Part shown: one piece after another, positions 33,776-45,158 of the stretch
Numbering within the stretch: position 1 is the stretch's first letter
How the letters are laid out: the number at the start of each line of letters is the position of its first letter
Assembly (NCBI GenBank): GCA_012932865.1
Contig: SAXG01000142.1
Location: 1 to 55,378 of the forward strand
Source: Amylostereum areolatum
Taxonomy: Eukaryota; Basidiomycota; Agaricomycetes; Russulales; Stereaceae
Direction: 5' to 3'
DNA: 55,378 nt
Made by a program: the position numbers and the translations under genes
The notes under the pieces: generated by a model
Database searches by the model: none
The model's input: the letters and a program-made list of their open reading frames with translations, nothing else
Told to the model about the DNA's origin: nothing

Positions 33776-34779
33776 ATGTTCAGACTCCCCTTCCTCGCCG
33801 CCTTCCGTCTCAAACGTACCCGCGCTTCCAGCATGGCCACCGTCGCTCCCACCGCCGAGGGCACCGCACCCTTCCCCTACCACGGCGAGACCTTCCAAAC
33901 CTACTACAAGGTCTTCGGCGACCTCACCGACACCACCCGCACCCCCCTCGTCGTCCTCCACGGCGGGCCCGGCCTCTCCCACGACTACCTCCTCCCCATC
34001 TCCGACCTCGCCACCGCCTCCCCCTCCACCCCCGTCGTCTTCTACGACCAACTCGGCAACGCCCGCTCCACCCACCTCAAGGACAAACCCCCCACGTTCT
34101 GGTCCATCGACCTCTTCGCGGACGAGCTCGCGAACCTGCTCGCCCACCTCCGCATCGACGCCCGCTTCGACCTCCTCGGCCACTCCTGGGGCGGCATCCT
34201 CGCCTCCGAGTTCGAGGTCCGTCGCCAGCCCGCGGGCCTGCGCCACCTCGTGCTCGCGGACTCGCTCGCGTCCTCCGCGCTCTGGGGCCAGTCCAACGGC
34301 GTGCTCCTGAAGGAGTTCCCGAAGGACGTGCAGGACGCGATGGCGAACGGCATGAAGGACCCCGCCGCGTACTACGCCGCGCTCAAGGTCTACCACGCCA
34401 AGCACGGCTGCACCGTCACGCCCGTGCCGAAGGAGGTCCAGTACTCATTCGACCAGGTCTTCTCCCCCGAGGGCGATCCCACCGTCGCCTCCGCCCCGTG
34501 AGTCCCACCCCCTCGTTCTCCACTGTCCTTCATCTCATGCTCACCCCCTCCTGCAGGATCCTCAACAAGTGGTCCATCGTCGACCGCCTGCACACCGTCC
34601 GCGTCCCGACCTTCGTCGTCAACGGGCGCGCGGACATCGCCCAGGACTTCGTCGTCGCCCCGTTCTTTGAGAAGATTCCCAAGGCCAAGTGGGTCACGCT
34701 CGAGCGCTCGAGCCACATGCCGTTCTGGGAGGAGCGCCCCCGCTTCATGCAGCTCGTGCGCGAGTTTTTGGCCCTGTGA
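33776..34779 (+). CDS. Prolyl iminopeptidase-like alpha/beta hydrolase (peptidase S33), copy 2
   Basis: A close paralogue of the gene at 30454 with an unbroken frame. Two starts are possible: ATG 33776 (MFRLPFLAAFRLKRTRAS) and ATG 33833 (MATVAPTAEGTAPFPYHGET). The second would give the usual cytosolic S33 N-terminus; the first adds a short basic extension, not a clear signal peptide. Family marks are LVVLHGGPGLSHDYLLP, FYDQLGNARSTHL, GHSWGGILASEF (Ser near 34184), VNGRADIAQDFVVAPF (acid) and RSSHMPFWEE (His). An intron at 34498-34556 lies at the same site as in copy 1. About 315 residues, normal for the family. Copy 1 has a signal peptide and this one does not, so the pair could act in different compartments. 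Confidence 0.9.
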
Positions 34780-35339
34780 CGGGCGAAGGGTGTCCGTGCG
34801 TCTTTGAACTGGAATGTACAGTACCGTGTCTGCGTCTTCCGTCGTTTCGCCATCGCCTTCATGTTTAGTACCTACGTTGCTCAGGCGTTTATTCCCTCAA
34901 TTGATCGTGACATCGGCCGTCGTCCCGCTTCGTCCTCGCGACCACAGCATCAAGCACCTTACATCCTCTTTCCCCGTGATAGGAGCTTTTTTGTACACGG
35001 GGGCGGTGTACGCTAGTGCGTCGGTGGGTGAGAAAAGGCTCGATCCCTCAAAAATCTAGGCCTGTAGAATTCGTCAAGCTTCAAGCGTTGACTAGTGAAT
35101 AGGTGCTTCTGTAACTGTTCAGTACTCAGTACTCAGTGTTCTTCGCGTACCGGGCTCATCACATGCAGTTATTTTTCTCGCCCATATCGGGTCAAAATAG
35201 ATGCCTTTGCGCAAACGCCTATCAACGCCCGACGAATTCTACCAGTCTGACAGAACACTACCTGCTCGTCTCGTCAGTGTTCGTTAAAGACCCGGCCTCC
35301 AGTCCATCAAAAATCAACTTCTTGCCATGCACGCTGTAG
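34780..35339. other. Intergenic region
   Basis: Convergent 3' flanks of the S33 copy 2 and the MYND paralogue. A short inverted match around GTAGAATTCGTC (35055) and GACGAATTCTAC (35229) spans about 185 bp and could be a tiny MITE-like remnant, but it is too short to call. Tandem CAGTACT repeats occur near 35119-35137. Confidence 0.4.
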
Positions 35340-37774
35340 TCAAGTACGGCAAATCTCGATATAACGTTCGGACCAGAGGGGTGCTCCTACGTTTGTCTGG
35401 GGAACGTCAGGACGGGTAGCAAACTCGAGGCGTGAGTCCACGTACGCGCAGGTACCATGTTTCTGCATCGGGAAAAACTGGGAGGGCACTCGGAGGTGCA
35501 CCCAGGGGGGCATAGTATCGCTAAACGTGCGTGAGTAGCTGAGATCATTACAGCCGACAGTCGCGAATCGGAGACAGACGTGAGGGGAGATCGTGTGGTT
35601 TTCCTTGAGTTTCAAGCCCATATTCTCGAGCACCGGCTGAATGCGCAGACTTGACAGGAAAGCCGCGAACGCGGGAGAATTGTCGAAGAGAGCGGTGAAT
35701 GTGTGGTGGGATGCGGTGACCAGAGCTACATAGTACAGCGCACGCCGAAGGATCAGGCTCGCACGCCGGTGAAGAAACCAAATGCCAGATAAGTACCGAA
35801 TGCCGCGTCTTGTCCGAGTTTTTGGGCCACCTTTTTCAGAGGCAGCTGGATGCCACAGCGGAGCTACCTCAGTCTGTGGAGAATAACGTTGGTAGAGCGC
35901 ACGCACCTTTCCCTCGGCTTCCATCCTATCTAGCATCTTCCCCAAAACGTCCCCTCCAAGCCCGGGCCGTGCGCCGTCGTTTTCTGCGGCCCAGTTCATG
36001 AAGTAGGCGACCATCGTTGCGTGCGGGGACTTGCTTAACAGTCCACCCCACGTCTTCAATACCTTTTCCAGCCCAACGTACTGGGCATCGACGACGTTGG
36101 AGGCGTCGATCCGGTCAAAACGCATGGACGCCGGTACACCGAATTTCGAGAGCGATCCCGAGCGAATTGAGCTAGAAAGTGCAACGGTGTCCATACCGAA
36201 CAGTTTGAATTTGATGTGGAAGCGGGAGAGGCGCGCATGGAACTCGCGTAGTTGGTCCGATAGGTAGAAGTAGAGGCAGCCGTAAAGATCGGCGCGCGGG
36301 ACCCCATGAAGTCTTCCTGCTTCGACGACCGCGACAGGGCTGAAGAGTACATTCGCCACGAAACAGTTAGAGAGGGGGCATGAAGGTGAGAAGGGTACTG
36401 GGTACTACATACTCCCATGAATCCAGTGGGTTATCCAGGTCACTCTGTACGATACGCCCTTCGGGAGAGAACAAAGAGCGATTCGGAGAGTTGAACCAAT
36501 TGTTCGGTGCGCCGAACGGAAGAACCAGGCCAAATCTGCGAAATTCGAGGTGCGAAAGGCGATGCGAGGGTTCGAGACGGCAATATAGTCGATGGTGGCG
36601 ATCGGCGCGAGATTCTGCAAAGCTGAGAGGTGTCAGATAGAGCATGGATATTCCAGAGACCGCACCGACCGAACGCGCCCAATTTCCTCGTTCGCGTCTT
36701 GCAGTGTGTACATCGAGGTTTGCGTAGCGACCAAAAGCCGCCATACCGCCGTGGAAACGACCCCGGATAGGGAAGAAGCCCCACCGCCGAGGGGGAAGTC
36801 GAAACCGTCCGAGTCGTGTCCTTGGACGAGAGCAGCAAACGAGGATCTTACCTGAAAATCGTATCCTTCCGGGATGAAACTGGAATACCAAAAATGAAGA
36901 GCAACGTCCGCTGCACGACGTTGGTCTGTGACCGAACCCAATAAGTGGAGTAGAGCGAAATTTCGTAAGACAACGTAAGGGTCGCGGTCGTTGAGGAGGA
37001 TCGTGAGCTCTCCGCGATAGTCTTCCGGAAGGGAGTTCACGGTTTTGACAACATTTCGCAAGTCACCCGAGGCTGTGAATGAGAGAACACGTCCATTAAA
37101 AGGCATGTTTCTGGTACTTTATAACGCACCGACGAATGCAACGGATAAGTTTGCACCAGACACGGCTTCGTTCTTGGAAAGGTTTATCACGTCTACTGCT
37201 GGAACGTTGCCCCATCTGTCCGAAGTTCGGCTACAATCAAGAAGAACGCGGAGAACGAAAACACGAAAAGCTCACAGCGACTTTCCCAAGCCAAGGGGAT
37301 GTATGCTTTTCGCCCAAGACCCAGTATTCGAAACGACAGAAAAAGAAGGCGGACGCCGCTCCTCGACCCACGCTGGTAGCCACGATTCGGAGCGGATGGG
37401 GTCTTTGCAATCTATGGCAATGATCGCTGTGAGTAGATACCGCCGGGCAGTGTGCATGCCATCGTCGCGCACCTCCTTTGTGCCCAGACGGCTGTAATTT
37501 CCAGTGGGCCACTTGACATTCCTGGATGAGTATATAGTCAATCTCGACGCTGTACGTCGACAGAAGGGAGCCGACGGACCTTTGAGCAGTACGCGACGAG
37601 GCGACATTTACTGCATACGGAGAGTCCCGAGGTGTTCGGACACGACCAAGCCTCCCCGGCGATGACGTAGGCGCATGGCAAAGTGTCGAGTACGTGGTTC
37701 TTAGTTTCTTGGCGCTTGCTTACAGAGTCCAGTGCGTTCTGATAGGCAGCGAAGAGCGTCTTTGTGATGTTGTG
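35340..37774 (-). pseudogene. MYND zinc-finger / DUF4470 paralogue, C-terminal portion (interrupted by transposon)
   Basis: On the minus strand the sequence reads from HNITKTLFAAYQNALDS (37774 down) through CSKCRLVAYCSK and ECQVAHWKLQPSGHK to CKDPIRSESWLPAWVEERR. DUF4470 follows (SGDLRNVVKTVNSLPEDYRG, near 37070), then LYGCLYFYLSDQLREFHARL (~36260) and WSERYIEICRT, with the stop at 35340. It aligns exon for exon with the intact gene at 17522-20182. The first ~70 residues are missing here; they lie 15.9 kb away at 53644-53853, beyond the inserted KDZ element. A frame open upstream to 37852 starts inside the transposon terminal repeat and is fortuitous. Unless the element excises, the gene should not make a normal product. 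Confidence 0.88.
37768..37774. repeat. Target-site duplication, left copy (TGTTGTG)
   Basis: TGTTGTG immediately precedes the left terminal repeat and recurs at 53637-53643 immediately after the right one. In the MYND gene this is the His-Asn codon region (CACAACA on the coding strand). Zisupton-type elements are described as making 8 bp duplications; the eighth base differs here. Confidence 0.85.
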
Positions 37775-37846
37775 GAGTAGCATCAGTTGACTAGTTGCAT
37801 CCGGCTGTGTAACTGGTTGCATCTGATCTGTCTCCCTCCCCAGGCA
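37775..37846 (+). repeat. KDZ element left terminal inverted repeat
   Basis: It contains GTTGCATCCGGCTGT, then GGTTGCATCTGATCTG and CTCCCTCCCCAGGCA. The octamer GTTGCATC occurs twice, a possible transposase-binding motif. It matches 53564-53636 in reverse complement with small differences only in the outer 25 bp and around the central GTAAC. Confidence 0.88.
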
Positions 37847-37953
37847 CATCAAACCCCTATTTCATTTCAGAGCTTCAAGCTTCAGTACTTATCATTTCAC
37901 ATTACGTTTCATTCAAGACCTGCACTACATATATCCCAAGTAAGTATAAGTCC

Positions 37954-38041
37954 AATTACTCCCCTTGTCCGTCGCCGCCCGTCGCGCGCCGCCCCCCAAT
38001 TACTCCCCTTGTCCGTCGCCGCCCATCGCGCGCCGCCCCTC
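37954..38041. repeat. Tandem 44 bp repeat, two copies
   Basis: Units 37954-37997 and 37998-38041 begin AATTACTCCCCTTGTCCGTC and are nearly identical. They lie in C-rich subterminal DNA of the KDZ element (37847-38379), where no gene is seen. Confidence 0.85.
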
Positions 38042-38379
38042 TCGACCCCGCCCCTCTCGACGCCCCTTCGTGCCCCTCCTCCTGCGCCGCCAGTCCCGCC
38101 CGCCTTCTCGCGCACCCCTCGTCGGCCCCCGCCGTCGCGCCGTTGCGTCTCGACCCCCGCTCGTCGCCCACGCCCCGTCGTCACGTGCTCGCACTCGTCG
38201 TGCGCCGTGCGCCCCCTCCTCCCGCGCCGTTGACGCCCCCACGTAGTACGCGGCCGCCACTGTCCCGCCGTGCGGCGCACGCCGGGACCATGACGGCCGC
38301 GTGAGGGGACCGGCGGCATCCACAAGCAAGTCAGATGGTCGTGCGCCGTGCGCCGGTAGGGTACATGTAACATACTATA

Positions 38380-40320
38380 TTACAAACGTCTATCGAACGG
38401 CGGCACTCCCGTCACATGCTCGTCGACCGCGAGTACGCCAAACCATCCATGCCCGCCGGGGATCGACGGCGCGAAAAACTCCATGGGCGCGAGATCCCGG
38501 TCAAAGTTGGAGCGGCATGGGCAGAGCGTCTCCATCTCTCGCAGTTCCTCGGCGACGATGGGGAGCCTCTGTCGCCACCATCGATCGCCCAGAGTATGCG
38601 CACGTACCATGCCTGGCTCGGCACTCTCACTTGGATACGTCCATAGCCCCTGCGCCTCAATTTCCTCTTGCGCGCCTCGAGGCCAAACCATATGGCCTAG
38701 CGTGCCGTCTCCGTCGCCCAGCAACTGGAAAGGCTCCCACAGCCAACGGTCGAACCCCCACGGGCGACGCGCGGGACCCTCGGGTTCCCGGTATTCGTCA
38801 TGATCGCGAGGTATCGGCGGGCCCGACAGGAGCTTCAACCCCGACACGAAGATGTGCGGCAGACACATGTCGTAGCCGCACTCAACAGCGTCCGACAACC
38901 CGTCTAACAAACGGTGCAGCAGGGAAGCGGTGTCATCGTCTTCGAACTGCAGGCGCTTCGCCGGGTGAACCAACTCGACGCGGGAGAGCCTCGGGACTTG
39001 CCCCAGCGAGAGGAGCGACGGCAGGCCCTCGGCCAAATCGTCGGCTGCGCGATGGGCAGCAATGAGGGTCACAGGTGAGAAGCGGGCGGCGTAGAGGCGC
39101 CCCACGCGCGTGCTGCTCGCGGACGTTGCCTGGACCACCAGCGTGTCGACTTGACGCATATGAGGAGGAGGGTTGGCGAGGAGGACGTCAAAAGGGGGAC
39201 TCGGGGGGGCGTCCCAGGTAGCATGGTGGGGAGGATGGACGGGCCCCCGTAGGGCGAGCTGTCGAGACCCCCAGCGTGCGTCTTGGTTCCCGACGTCGAC
39301 GTCGATGTGCACATGATGGGCGAGGCGGGCGGGGACGCGTATCGACGCGTGGTCGATATCGTGCGAGATGGCGACGGAGGGTATCGGGAGGGATGAGGGG
39401 AAGAGAAGGAGGAAGATGCCCTCCAAATGCATCATGTCACGGTGAGACCCGTCCACGGTCATTCGGTGCTGGCAGCTGGGGAGGACTTCGCAAACGAGGA
39501 GGGCGCGGTGGACGAGCGTTGTCTCGTCCGCAATTTCGAGGTGCTCCAAGCGAGGGAGGGCCACGCGCATGTCGGAAGGGGGGCACATGGCACCTCGTAC
39601 GAGCGGGAGGGCGTACGCCAACGTCAATTCGCGAAGCTGGGGGAGAGACGCGAGGGTGGCCACGAACTCGGAGGTGGTTGTCCATTGGCGAACACCGAGC
39701 AGATCCACGCGCGCCAGACCGGGGCTGAACCACGATGAAGTTGGAGACAATAAAATGCCTGAGAGTTTGAGGGATGCGAGCCCGGCAATGGCGTTGGGCA
39801 GCGGGTTGGGGAGGGTCGCATCGTGCTCCGTCCAGACATTCTGGCCCCACCTGTCTCGATCCACGGCAGGAAGAGCCCAGGGAACGCGCTGGTCGGACGT
39901 GAGAGTGATGCAGCGTAAACTGGATGTGCATGCGGCGACGAGGCGATCCGGGGGGCAGTCGCGGACAGACGCTACGATGGACCGGAACGGACATTGAAGA
40001 CCGAGGAGATGGACGATCCGGGCGTGCCAGCCAGCCGGAAAGACATCGCGGGCGACATCGCGCGGGGACTGCGGCACGCTCTGTAGGTCGGCAGGGTGGT
40101 TCCCTAGGCGTTCAACGAATAGGTCGAACCAAAATTGTGACGCGATCGGGATTATGGACCAGAGAGCGCGGTCTGCGATGGCACATGCACGCCACCGCCG
40201 ACAGACGTGCGTGGCCGAAATCCATGGCCCTGGATGGACGAGGATCCCCGTGCTGGTCGAGGTGTCGCGGAGATGGCGGAAGACCATTTGAAGCACTTCG
40301 GTGGGGAGGGCGTCAGACAT
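38380..40320 (-). CDS. F-box protein carried inside the KDZ element
   Basis: A single-exon frame of ~646 residues from ATG 40320 (MSDALPTEVLQMVFRHLRDT) to TAA at 38382-38380. The F-box is LPTEVLQMVFRHL followed by HVCRRWRACAIADRALWS and GPWISATH, the classic mushroom F-box layout with a CRRW turn. The rest has leucine-rich, repeat-like segments (LPQLRELTLAYALPLV, LPRLEHLEIADET) consistent with a substrate-binding solenoid. The frame is undisturbed, unlike other genes in the element, and the gene lies between the left terminal repeat and the transposase. It probably represents host cargo captured by the transposon. An upstream in-frame ATG exists at 40371 but adds a non-typical leader. Target unknown. 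Confidence 0.82.
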   Translation of the reverse strand: MSDALPTEVLQMVFRHLRDTSTSTGILVHPGPWISATHVCRRWRACAIADRALWSIIPIASQFWFDLFVERLGNHPADLQSVPQSPRDVARDVFPAGWHARIVHLLGLQCPFRSIVASVRDCPPDRLVAACTSSLRCITLTSDQRVPWALPAVDRDRWGQNVWTEHDATLPNPLPNAIAGLASLKLSGILLSPTSSWFSPGLARVDLLGVRQWTTTSEFVATLASLPQLRELTLAYALPLVRGAMCPPSDMRVALPRLEHLEIADETTLVHRALLVCEVLPSCQHRMTVDGSHRDMMHLEGIFLLLFPSSLPIPSVAISHDIDHASIRVPARLAHHVHIDVDVGNQDARWGSRQLALRGPVHPPHHATWDAPPSPPFDVLLANPPPHMRQVDTLVVQATSASSTRVGRLYAARFSPVTLIAAHRAADDLAEGLPSLLSLGQVPRLSRVELVHPAKRLQFEDDDTASLLHRLLDGLSDAVECGYDMCLPHIFVSGLKLLSGPPIPRDHDEYREPEGPARRPWGFDRWLWEPFQLLGDGDGTLGHMVWPRGAQEEIEAQGLWTYPSESAEPGMVRAHTLGDRWWRQRLPIVAEELREMETLCPCRSNFDRDLAPMEFFAPSIPGGHGWFGVLAVDEHVTGVPPFDRRL

Positions 40321-40581
40321 GTTGAGCTGGAGATCTGTTAGCGAGAAATGCAAGCGAATGGTGATCAACATACCCGGGCAATCGACGAATATGCCGGGAG
40401 GGGGTAGGTTACAGCGATTATCGTCGTTGCACTTGGTGGACGAAGGGCAGAAAATGTTGAGGGACGGCGATTGGACCGGCCTCCATGGTTGACACCAGAA
40501 GCCGGGCCCGGACGAGGAACCGATTGCGCGCTGAGCGATCTAATGAGACCAAGTCCCCCGGAGCCCTAGATCGGTCGGACA

Positions 40582-40860
40582 CCGTTAACGCGTCCACGCG
40601 AGGAATCCGTTAACGCGTCCGCCCAAGAAACCCGTTAACGCCTCTGCGCGAGGAATCCGTTAACGCGTCCGCCCAAGAAACCCGTTAACGCCTCTGCGCG
40701 AGGAATCCGTTAACGCGTCCGCCCAAGAAACCCGTTAACGCGTCCGCAAGAAGCCCGTTAACGCCTCTGCGCGAGAAGTCTGTTCACGCCGCGCAAGAAA
40801 TCCGTTAACGCGTTCCCCCAAGAAACCCGTTAATGCATTTGCGCGAGAAGTCTGTTCAAG
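40582..40860. repeat. Minisatellite of ~26-27 bp units containing GTTAAC
   Basis: About ten degenerate units follow the pattern CCGTTAACGC.TC.GC.C.AG.AA.C. Two unit types (ending GAGGAAT and AAGAAAC) alternate in the left half, so the higher-order period is ~53 bp. Each unit has the palindrome GTTAAC. Related CGTTAA words recur near 48955-48985. It lies between the F-box gene and the transposase, where clustered transposase- or host-factor-binding sites would be plausible. Confidence 0.85.
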
Positions 40861-41222
40861 CGGATAAGACAACAATCATCCAATATCCATAGGCCAGACC
40901 GCCGCGAGTTGACACTCACGTGAATCCGGTGTCTTCGAAAAGAGTCGTCCCTCATTGTCACCCCACCCTCCCACTGTGTACTTTTTGTTCCCCATAATAA
41001 TACATCCATTCTGTGAAGGCAATCCGTTGAGCGCGCTATGCCAAACCCCCCTGTATACAGAGCCCATGGCATACCTTTGCGTGGTTGAGTGTGCCGTGCT
41101 CGCCGCCATGGAGCAGGGGCCATGGTCCGGAGTCCAATCCAAACCGCGCGAAAGCCACACGCATCCATATGAATAATAATATTTCTAATGTCATACACCC
41201 AGCACCCACTCCCTGACCACCC

Positions 41223-44200
41223 TTACCAGTCCGACACATCAACCACGCCCGCGAAATCCTTTAAACACTCTTCCAGAAGACTCCGATAGTTATGACTTTG
41301 TCTAGCGCGGGCGTCAGCCGGGGCACAACCAGTGTGGTACTCAGAGCTTACTTTCGACGATACGCCGCCTCGCCGGCCCTGTTGGCCACTACAGATTCTT
41401 TCGCCAGGCCATACCATTGTTCTACCTTTGCGCGAAAGAAGCGCACGATACGGCGCATCTCCCGCTCTAGCAAGGCCTTTTCCTCGGTCCACCGGGCCTG
41501 CAGTGCCCGCGTCCGAAACCAGTGTACCTTCAGCACTAATAAAGAAGCCGGCATGAGCATGTAGGACTGAGTTTGGTCCACACAGCACGTACTTTCCCCG
41601 CAGTACTTCTTCACTTTGCCATCGTCTTGGTTATGAACAAAGGTGAAGTCGCTCCAGACCCAGGAAGGGCTGGTCTTCCCCTCCCCGAGCGTGTCCTTGT
41701 CTGATGCCACCGCGAATGCCACAACGTCCTCTCGCGCCAAGGGCCGATACTTCTGGTCTTCTGGCTTCATGCCGAGGCGCAGAAGAGCCAGCCTTGCGCG
41801 ACAATATCGGTCTGCAGCTAAGGCGACTGCCGCTCTCTTGCGTTCCTGCTTCGCAAACTCGCGCAAGTTCTTCTTGACACCGGAGACGTTGCGCGCTCCC
41901 CTGAGCAAGGCGTAAGATGTGATCAGTTGGACCCGAACGTCATCCAGAGCCTCATTGGCTTCACCCTCCCGCAGCATCCGTTCTGCGTCCACCGCGCCCT
42001 TCGCCGCCGCTGCTGCTTTGAGTTCCTCCCCCCAATGGCAAGGAAGCTCCACCGTCGCTTCCGCCACATCCTTCCACAGAGCGCCGCGTACCCCGTCATC
42101 CCGATTCGTACCGTCGTCCTCCTGCCTCCTCTTCCGCGTCTGGCCCGTTGCTTCCTTCCCGTCCCCGTATCCCTCCTCCAGCTTATCCTCCACCTCCTCG
42201 TAACCACCATCCGCCACATTTTCCACAGCCAACTCAGACGCCGCCACCTTCACGACGTCCAAGAATAAATGCCACATTTCCGTCCAGTCTTCGAATCGTC
42301 GCCACCAGTTCTTCTTTGCCTCCTTCGTCGCTTTTGTGTCGGCTTCAGGGTCGTTCTCGAGCTTCTTCAGCAGCTGTGCCCTGCGCAGAACACTTTGAGC
42401 CGTCGTAGTGTCGCCAAGGATGCCATGTACCTAGCCTCCTCCAAAGCGATCCCCTCTGATATCGTTCCTGCCAATCCCGCCGTCACATCCTTACGACTGG
42501 CCGACTCGCTCAACATTTCCAAGGCATCCTTTTGAGTGAACCCTGGCCATTGGTCAGTCCAATCGCCCCGGAAGCATGCGCCTCAGCTCACCTTTCGTCG
42601 CACTGGTGCTCGGCTCGTACGGATTGTTCAGCCCTTTGTGGTTCTTGAAGTCCGTAACCTTGCTGAGCCACTCCTTCTCCTCATCTCTCCATTTCACCAC
42701 CGTCTCAGCCTCCAACCCGCCCTCGACATCCGCCACCACCGCGTTCACGACGCCAATTTGTTCCACAGCCTCCTTGTGCTTCCTCACGCACGCCTTTCCT
42801 ACGAAACGTCAGTAAAAACTATATTGGACCATCACTTGCGATGCTCACCCACTCCCACCGTCCTACGCCAATTCATGTCACCATGGTGGTCGTTGATTCT
42901 GTCGTGGCGGTGACCCGAAGTCATCTCCCGCGTGCTAGCCCCGAGCGCGTTCAGCGTCGCCCAAATCCGCTCTTGCCCTTCCCCATCTGTGCGCCCCAAT
43001 CCAGGTAAGAAGTTGCAAGAGAAATTATACCTGCACCCCGGCTTGTGCCCCGGGAGGTGAAACTTCCCGATAACCTGGATAATCTTTGGCCAATCCAGAT
43101 TTGCCAGGGATTTGCACTCGGCGACCGCCTTTTTCAACTCGAGCATCCGCTTCTCGAAATTGATGCAGTATTGGCACCCGATGTCATATGCGAATATGTG
43201 CAGCGACAAGGTCATCCACGGCTGCAGCCCTGAGGCCAGCGCGAAGTCGACGTTAACGAACCTGCACGAGTCCATTCCATCAACGAAAATGTCCATACAT
43301 CGGAGTACGATAGTTACCTTTCTCCTTTCTGGAGATCCACGCCTCCTGCTGGTAGGACGAACATATGGCGTGCGCAGGACAAGCCCAGGGTCCCGGCGAC
43401 GCTCCCCCACCATACCCCATGCCCCATGGCGCGGAAATGTTGACAGCTTGAAGGCTGAACGCGTGCGTCAGCGTCGACCAATGCATCTGCAGCGACCAAC
43501 TCACCTCTGGCTCCATCGGGCCCAACGTCTTCTGATACTCCGTAAAGTCCTCCATGTTTGCAAAGTAGGCGCTGCCCTCCGTTAAAGCGACGTCGTTCGG
43601 GTCCAAGGGCTTGACCTTTTGATCTTGCTGGTAATTTCCATCCACAGTGTAAAACAACGCGTCCAAGTACCTGAAAGCGTTAAGTGTCAGCCAAGTGGCA
43701 TTTGCCCACACAGTAGGAGACCAATACCACTCCTCCTCGGGACGATCCATCCAATCCAGCTCCATGTTTAAGCCCGGCTGAGGACAAGCTGGGCACAGGA
43801 TTGCCAGCTTACCAGCCCCAAGGTGGGTCCCCGGCCTCGTTCCCGAACGCCTGACCATCGTCAGGTAAGAGTGTTCTCGGTTGCTAGTCAACCATTCCCG
43901 ATATCGATTCTAACACCAACGCGGTCAGTACCTAGATCGAGCCCTCGCCGATAGGTAACTCACCACCACTTTGGTGAACAAGACGCCCTCGCTCAACCGT
44001 TCCAGATACTTGACGTAGTCTTGGCAAGCAGTTTGAGACTGGCAGGACAGGAGGAGGAACTTATCGAGCAAGCGCGTGCAGAACGCCGTCTGAGGTTTCT
44101 CCCATGACCCGGGGAACAGACCGATCCTGAGCAATTGCAACGCCTCGGGCTCCTGGACGCCGGTCCCCTCCTGCGGGCAATAGCAATAGCTTATGTGTGC

Positions 44201-45158
44201 GGTCTGAAACCCCTCGTCAGTGCATATCGTCGTCTCCCTTGGCGGTCTCAAACTGAGCAAGCAACGCATCTGGTCGTGCCCAGTGTACACCACCATGTTC
44301 AGCTTGTCCAACTCCGTGCGCGTCCAAAATCCAGTATCTTTGTCCCACACCTCGATCCGATGAAATGGCATGTGACGGTGGTCATTCATCGTACACGTCC
44401 CACATGCAGGCTTGGAGAAAAAACACTCCACACATCGATAGAGGGGCATGGCCTCGGTACCCTCGCTCTTCTTGCAGATGGAGCACACGCTCAGCGTTGG
44501 CCCCGCCTCTCGCGCCAGCAATGTGTCATGCGCCGGGCCCGCTTGAGTGCTCAGGAATTGATTCATGCGCTTGGACGGAGCCTGCCAACCAACCTAAGCA
44601 TGTGCGCGCGTTCCACCATGGCCAAGCAAAACTCACTATTGTGTTGTTCACCTTTGCCCTCTTGGGTGCAGGCCCGTCCTTCCCCAACGCCTTATGCCGC
44701 GCCTGCGCCGCCGCGTCTTTCTCTGCTTCCGCTTCCGCCTTCGCCGCTTCTTTCGCTGCCGCCTTCGCCTCCCTCGCCGCAGCCGCCGCATCGTCCTTCG
44801 CGGAATGAGGACCCGTGAAAGGGTTTGTGGTCCATCCTCCGCGCACCGATCCACCACCCGCCTTGACCTTATGCGGCGTGCTCCCCCGGCCCTGACGCAG
44901 CCCCCCCGACATGGTCTGAACAGGGGCGTGTCCCTTGGGCGTGACGCAGCCCTCGAAGGACGGAGCTTTCAGAGGTTGAGTCGGCGTGATCCATATTCTC
45001 TCCGACCGAGAATAAGTCATCACAGGGGTCTGCGGGCCCCCCACCCTGGCCCGTCGAGGCGTCCCAGGCAGTCGCTGAGTGTTCAGCGCCACGGACCCGG
45101 CCGCAAAGACGCCGGGAGATCTTCCTGGCTTGACGGGAGACTTGTCGTTTGACGCCAT
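41223..45158 (-). CDS. KDZ transposase with CxC2-like cysteine cluster
   Basis: This enzyme would cut and move the element. The N-terminal exon (ATG 45158, MASNDKSPVKPGRSPGVF) includes an Ala/Lys/Glu-rich helix (AAREAKAAAKEAAKAEAEAE). After an intron comes MNQFLSTQAGPAHDTLL and the cysteine cluster CSICKK, YRCVECFFSKPACGTC, NDHRHMPFHRIE. The CPACPQPGLN segment precedes the catalytic part (~43800). The core is in IFVDGMDSCRFVNVD (~43290), FAYDIGCQYCINFEKRML (~43190), IGKFHLPGHKPGC and GRTDGEGQERIWATLNALG (~42950), matching the Asp/Asp/Glu blocks I know for KDZ. The C-terminal helical part has HWFRTRALQARWTEEKALLE (~41500) and ends VVDVSDW at 41223. Several introns. Frames look largely intact, so the enzyme may be functional. 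Confidence 0.87.

Noticed and set aside
33107..34501. 464-codon extended N-terminus for S33 copy 2
   Set aside because: The upstream part is open only because of base composition; homology to copy 1 begins at about 33845 (APTAEG).
40570..40870. CRISPR-like array
   Set aside because: The repeats are contiguous without unique spacers, and the host is a eukaryote; it is a minisatellite.
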